The notes beneath the pieces are model-generated. The model was given only the letters and a program-made list of their open reading frames with translations, ran no database searches and was not told the DNA's origin. 10,941 nucleotides of DNA from Phoronis ovalis. Taxonomy: Eukaryota > Phoronida > Phoronidae. Within the stretch, counting starts at the first letter, position 1. Every line of letters starts with the position of its first letter. The position numbers were made by a program, and so were the translations under genes. Positions 7,671 to 10,941 of this stretch are shown here, piece after piece. The stretch lies in assembly GCA_028565635.1 (NCBI GenBank), contig JAOXYB010058113.1, positions 1 through 10,941 on the forward strand. Direction: 5' to 3'.

Positions 7671-7962
7671 CTAAAAAAGTTATTTTTGTAAATGTACATA
7701 ACTTTTGCATGAAATACTTTCCAAGTACAAAATTCAATTCACTACAAATACTTAGCACTTCAATGAGGATGTTCACGTGACAACATCTGCTTCCGCAACG
7801 TCTGTGTTATGTTACTATCAACATAACTACATGTACCTAGACCTTACACATTGAATTCACCCAGAATGCACAAAAATAAAAACAGTATAGGAACATACCA
7901 ACTATGTTTACTATGAGCCTCTGTCACGTATGCATTGGGTGAATATAATTACAGGCACTTAC

Positions 7963-8100
7963 AATATATTCGGTCCTCCCTTGTGTATCCAATACAAAAG
8001 ATCTGCGAGCACTAATAACTCCAGTTCTTGCATCAATGGTAAAGTAAGTTTCAGCTACACCATTAGGAACTATGCTAAGGTCCACAACATTGTGAGGTGC
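7963..8100 (-). CDS. Cadherin gene, exon 7 in window (EC core exon)
   Basis: The exon has 46 codons in phase 0-0, with acceptor ...cttttccag and donor gtaagtgcc. It starts APHNVVDLSIV after the D-N-D motif. It then has TYFTIDARTGVISARR, the clearest 'F.I...tG.I' segment in the window, and VLDTQGRTEYI. The LD-T at this position is the nearest approach here to the family's LDRE motif, but arginine and glutamate are not adjacent to the aspartate. The exon joins directly to FQVTARDNG of the next exon. Confidence 0.9.
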
Positions 8101-8537
8101 CTGGAAAAGTCATAAACAGAAGAATACATTACACTATTCACTACAATTGCTGTTTATTTTATTTATTCCGCATAGAATAGTCTAGTAATTTAGAGCCAGT
8201 GATCATTTCCTTAATGGTCGCAAACATCATGCCCACTCACACACACACACATTTTTCATATAAAAGATTGGCTTCATTATATCGTTCATGTCCTCTGCAA
8301 CACAGAGATATGCTTAACGATGCTTGTACATTGTAGACTGAACTGGTGTTCATATATTGCGAAGAAAGTGGCCGACGATTGTACATACCTCTGTGACACA
8401 CTACAGCATTTATGCTGTTTACATGTCTTAAGACGTTATATATATTTTGTCACAGCTTGAGGAGAATTACTAATATTAAACAGATTTTTTAATGTTCAGT
8501 AAAAGCATAAAATAGAGAGAAATGTATTGTCACTTAC
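8101..8537 (-). other. Intron between exons 6 and 7 (437 bp), with (CA)7 tract
   Basis: This is a phase 0 intron bounded by gtaagtgac and cttttccag on the minus strand. It contains a (CA)7 microsatellite at 8238-8251 and a near-perfect hairpin at 8403-8418 (ACAGCAT, TT, ATGCTGT). No coding or RNA gene is visible. Confidence 0.75.
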
Positions 8538-8720
8538 CAGCACATCATTATCTCCCACACCAGACACAGTTACAATTGGGTCTCCCAAAGGAAAATTATC
8601 GGAAATTGTTTGTGAATATGGGCCAAAGTTAAAGAAGGGATCGTTCATATTTCTGACAATTGTCACAGTTACAGATGAAGTGGCTGTTAAGCCACCACCA
8701 TCAGTGGCAATGACACGTCC
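8538..8720 (-). CDS. Cadherin gene, exon 6 in window (EC linker exon)
   Basis: The exon has 61 codons in phase 0-0, with acceptor ...tctttacag and donor gtaagtgac. It has GRVIATDGGGLTATS ('v.A.D.G'), strand SVTVTIV, linker RNMNDPFF, and then a new repeat with PYSQTISDNFPLGDPI, ending GVGDNDVL. The DxD motif is present as D-N-D, embedded in a glycine-rich stretch that differs from the 'A.D.D' of neighbouring repeats. The linker is again RN...P instead of DxNDN. It is the same length as exon 4 (61 codons) with corresponding motif positions, so the two are probably duplicates. Confidence 0.9.
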
Positions 8721-9033
8721 CTGTAAAGAAAAAATCAATATTTAAAAGCAACAAGCATTTCTCAATGCTAGTTCTACTTGTAACTAAAGTACAAAATGAT
8801 GTGTGCAAGATTTACTGTAATACATAATTGGACTTTCCTTTGAAAGTTCACTAATATTTCAATCAAACATCGAAAATAGAGGTTACTGTGCTGTACCCAT
8901 GGTTATATACAGTATATAAATTCATTATTATTTTGCTACAGTACTGTTTTCTATGCCCCAATTCAACTTGATAATTAAAGTTTATTGAAATCAATAAATA
9001 TTTGACTGTGCAAAAACTTAAAAAGTTACTCAC
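8721..9033 (-). other. Intron between exons 5 and 6 (313 bp)
   Basis: Phase 0 intron with donor gtgagtaac and acceptor tctttacag on the minus strand. It is AT-rich and nothing else was recognised in it. Confidence 0.75.
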
Positions 9034-9177
9034 TGCATAGCTAAGAACCATGCCAGCATTACTATCTGATGTAAGAGATGTTTTGACAGACACAATACCA
9101 GAGGCTGAATTCACTTGGAAATACTGATTTAGTGGATCACTATCAACCAACGAATATGTGAGAGATCTAAATGTTGC
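9034..9177 (-). CDS. Cadherin gene, exon 5 in window (EC core exon)
   Basis: The exon has 48 codons in phase 0-0, with acceptor ...ctttttaag and donor gtgagtaac. After ANDADTD it reads ATFRSLTYSLVDSD, then YFQVNSASGIVSV ('F.v....G.i.v'), and ends MVLSYA before the 'A.D.G' strand. No DRE motif is visible; the equivalent segment is TSDSNAGMVLSY. Length and both splice positions match the other core exons, which supports an origin by duplication of a two-exon unit. The acceptor has a weaker pyrimidine tract than its neighbours, but the reading frame across the junction leaves no better alternative. Confidence 0.87.
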
Positions 9178-9781
9178 CTTAAAAAGAAGAAACAAATAAG
9201 GATGAAGCTGTTTTTGTAGCTTTTTTGTTATACTATGTTATAGCCGGATTTAAAAATCCACACATATCACATGTATCCTCCCATTGCCAGTTTTTAACCA
9301 TATTTTTTGCTAGGTTTTTGCACAGGTATCGGTGTGACATACACTAGTAGCAGTGTTCAAAGATATATATCACTAATAATAATCATATTCATGCCATTTG
9401 TTAAATCAAAAAGTAAATAAATCCACTATTAATTTTAAAATTTGTAAAAATGTTTTTTTTTCATATTGTCTGTTTTCAAAATTCCCAGGCACTCGGCTTA
9501 TTTGTCATTCATAGGTTTTTTATATAGTGAACCATGAATTTGAATTCTAAATATTTGTAATAAGAAATAACCTGATAATTTGCAGACAATGTGCATTATC
9601 ATGTAGAAATATTAGAGGGCATGTATAGATAAACGTATCAAAAAAAAACAATTGTTACTTATTATTGTGCAAGTATCAGCTTTGAAACATACTAAAAAAT
9701 ATTGAAATTTCATCATCACCTTAAAATATTCCTACTATTCTGTTTCCAATGATTTTACTTTTAGTCTTTGAGCTAACTTAC
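9178..9781 (-). other. Intron between exons 4 and 5 (604 bp, longest complete intron)
   Basis: Phase 0 intron with donor gtaagttag and acceptor ctttttaag on the minus strand. It is AT-rich with A and T homopolymers. I searched it for an extra EC exon and for repeats shared with the left half of the window, and saw neither. Joining exon 4 to exon 5 directly gives an uninterrupted EC repeat, so nothing coding needs to be here. Confidence 0.7.
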
Positions 9782-9964
9782 ATCAGTGTCAGCATCATTT
9801 GCTGCAACAGTCAGAACTGATTGCAGCACACCAAGTGTATGGTCAATGGTGTCTGCATAAGAATTACTTGTAAACGTTGGTGCCGTGTTCCTGATCACAG
9901 TAACTGTAACAGTGGCTTGTCCTTCTCTAGCTGGTGTTCCTTTATCCGTTGCTACTACCGTAAT
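9782..9964 (-). CDS. Cadherin gene, exon 4 in window (EC linker exon)
   Basis: The exon has 61 codons in phase 0-0, with acceptor ...cattatag and donor gtaagttag. It completes one EC repeat with ITVVATDKGTPAREG (the 'v.A.D.G.P' motif) and the strand ATVTVTV. It passes through the linker VIRNTAPTF and starts the next repeat with SYADTIDHTLG, ending at the calcium motif ANDADTD. The linker lacks the aspartates and asparagine of DxNDN, and RN occupies that place. The residue after the conserved tyrosine segment is D-H rather than the usual glutamate. Confidence 0.9.
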
Positions 9965-10202
9965 CTATAATGTACACACAAAAGTATTTCTACAAACTCA
10001 GTTAAGTTGGTCCATATTTGGCAAATATCACGCCCCCAAGAAAATGCACCTAATAATTAGGAAATATCTAATAGCACTTAACAAAAACAAAATTACAACT
10101 GAACAGAAATGATGATTATGCGTTTTCATTATTAGTCAAGACATATTTAAGATTTATTGTCAAACAAATTTATTTCATAGCTTATAAATCACACAAACTT
10201 AC

Positions 10203-10343
10203 AGTATATGTAGGAACTACTGGACCACTACTCAAAGGCCGACTGATGACAATCTCTCCATCAGTTGGGTTAATGAAGAACAAGCTGGTGCCACTAGTTG
10301 GTGAGACACTTCTAATGGTATACTCAAACTGACTATTCTGTCC
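10203..10343 (-). CDS. Cadherin gene, exon 3 in window (EC core exon)
   Basis: The exon has 47 codons in phase 0-0, with acceptor ...atttcag and donor gtaagtttg. It follows DADS of the previous exon with GQNSQFEYTI, matching the family pattern 'D.D.g.N..v.YsI'. It then has SLFFINPTDGEIVI, matching 'F.I...tG.I', and ends at PTYT. The usual 'DRE' calcium motif before the final strand is not present: the segment reads PLSSGPVVPTY. The exon is the central part of the EC repeat, from the DxD loop to the strand before 'A.D.G', and is almost identical in length to the other core exons (46-48 codons). Confidence 0.9.
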
Positions 10344-10497
10344 CTGAAATTATAAAATATGAAAGGCACATAAACCAGTGCATTGTATATACATTGTGTT
10401 CATTCACTGCTTGAAAAATAGATACTTTAACCAGAATCATCTTTTTGTTCAATTATTTTAATGTTTCGTTGTTGTAACAATAAGAAGCGTAACTCAC

Positions 10498-10611
10498 AGA
10501 GTCTGCATCAGTGGCTGTAACCACGATAACTTGTCTCCCTACAGGGTCGTCCTCCCTTCTTGTGGCTGCATATGGTGTATTAGTGAAGCTTGGACTATTA
10601 TCGTTTACATC
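10498..10611 (-). CDS. Cadherin gene, exon 2 in window (canonical DVNDNSP linker)
   Basis: The exon has 38 codons, phase 0 at both ends, with acceptor ...ctttatag and donor gtgagtt. It opens with DVNDNSPSF, the textbook calcium-binding linker and start of a new EC repeat. It continues through a TPYAATRRED segment (the family's conserved glutamate is present in RRED) to VIVVTATDADS, the DxD calcium motif. This is the only linker in the window with the canonical DxNDN form. It is also the only one where an intron falls directly before the linker; in the later repeats the same stretch sits inside one exon. Together with the previous exon (38 + 38 codons) it corresponds to one of the single 61-67-codon linker exons further on. 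Confidence 0.9.
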
Positions 10612-10826
10612 CTATAAAGAAACATACAAAAATTACTATACTATTTGTTTAATATTTAAGATGTCCATCTTAGTTGTATTACAACTAAATGAAGATAAAT
10701 TTCTTAAAAACAACATTTTAATCCTTTTTTTCACCAATTACGTCTATCAAAATTGTAAAACACTGCTAGAATTACAAGTAAATAAACAAGATTTTGACAC
10801 TATTGGAAAGTGAATAAGTTAGTTAC

Positions 10827-10941
10827 CAGAACAGTTACACTCAGAGTTGTAGTTGATGAAAGAACTCCACTGTTTTCTCCAGAAGTGGTAGTAATCACAA
10901 AAGTAAATGACTGATCAACTTCATAATTGATTACTTGGCTT
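10827..10941 (-). CDS. Cadherin gene, exon 1 in window (partial, C-terminal half of an EC repeat)
   Basis: This is the most upstream exon visible and it runs off the right edge. Read on the minus strand, its first base finishes a codon and 38 full codons follow. The translation has the end of a cadherin (EC) repeat: a YEVDQSFTF stretch (family pattern 'dYE....f') followed by alternating beta-strand residues ending SVTVL. The exon ends in phase 0 at a donor reading gtaactaac. Joined to the next exon it gives TVL-DVNDNSP, the classical end of an EC repeat and its calcium-binding linker. The position equivalent to the 'A.D.G' motif reads ITTTSGENSG, so the usual aspartate is not obvious. Cadherin repeats are extracellular adhesion modules, so a surface protein is inferred. 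Family membership is secure, but the subfamily (Fat, Dachsous-like or other) is not. Confidence 0.85.

Noticed and set aside
8403-8418. Hairpin ACAGCAT-TT-ATGCTGT in an intron
   Set aside because: Perfect 7-bp arms, but a two-base loop and no supporting context; such short palindromes are expected by chance in several kilobases.
8527-8745. Plus-strand 72-codon frame
   Set aside because: Antisense shadow of cadherin exon 8538-8720 on the minus strand.
9885-10112. Plus-strand 75-codon frame
   Set aside because: Antisense of the exon at 9782-9964, then running into intron.
10511-10813. Plus-strand 100-codon frame
   Set aside because: Begins antisense to the exon at 10498-10611 and continues through the intron; no recognisable domain.

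Overview
The window is eukaryotic nuclear DNA, most probably from a marine invertebrate animal. The evidence is a cadherin-superfamily gene split into many small exons by short introns with consensus GT...AG borders, AT-rich non-coding DNA, and several non-coding repeats. I cannot fix the phylum. Bivalve or other mollusc, cnidarian, hemichordate and lancelet all remain possible. Nothing here looks bacterial: there are no long ORFs, operons, rRNA or tRNA.

Right part (6651-10941, minus strand): ten consecutive exons of one gene encode 516 residues of tandem extracellular cadherin (EC) repeats. All nine introns inside the window are phase 0. Except at the N-terminal end, each EC repeat is made from two exons: a 'linker' exon of 61-67 codons and a 'core' exon of 46-48 codons. 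The gene is open at both ends. The first exon runs off the right edge, and the last exon at 6651 ends in a good donor (gtaagtaa), so the protein continues. No signal peptide, membrane segment or cytoplasmic tail is in the window. The most N-terminal linker has the calcium-binding form DVNDNSP, but the next four linkers have an 'RN...P' form instead.

Middle (4681-6085): a minisatellite of 17 full units plus degenerate edges. Its unit lengths (mostly 61, 69, 70 and 78 bp) are explained by presence or absence of a 9-bp and an 8-bp module. If the cadherin gene continues to lower coordinates, this array lies in one of its introns. A roughly 92-bp direct duplication lies between the array and the last exon.

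Left part (1-4680): no gene was recognised. It holds at least four repeat loci that share one design: a G-run end facing a C-run end, and inside, a degenerate array of period about 30-35 bp, with a different monomer at each locus. Two of them (484-893 and 1413-1636) have inverted ends and matching 6-7 bp flanking direct repeats that look like target-site duplications. A G-run end at 1901 and a C-run end at 4039 share an inverted subterminal motif, TCCACATGCG. They are either two more elements or the two ends of one 2.1-kb element. Two further diverged copies of another repeat (near 2424 and 3095) and a CTGATGA...GAAA motif at 2694 are also noted.

The two parts work together only structurally: a repeat-rich intron or downstream flank beside a repetitive adhesion gene. 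No regulatory link can be read from the sequence.
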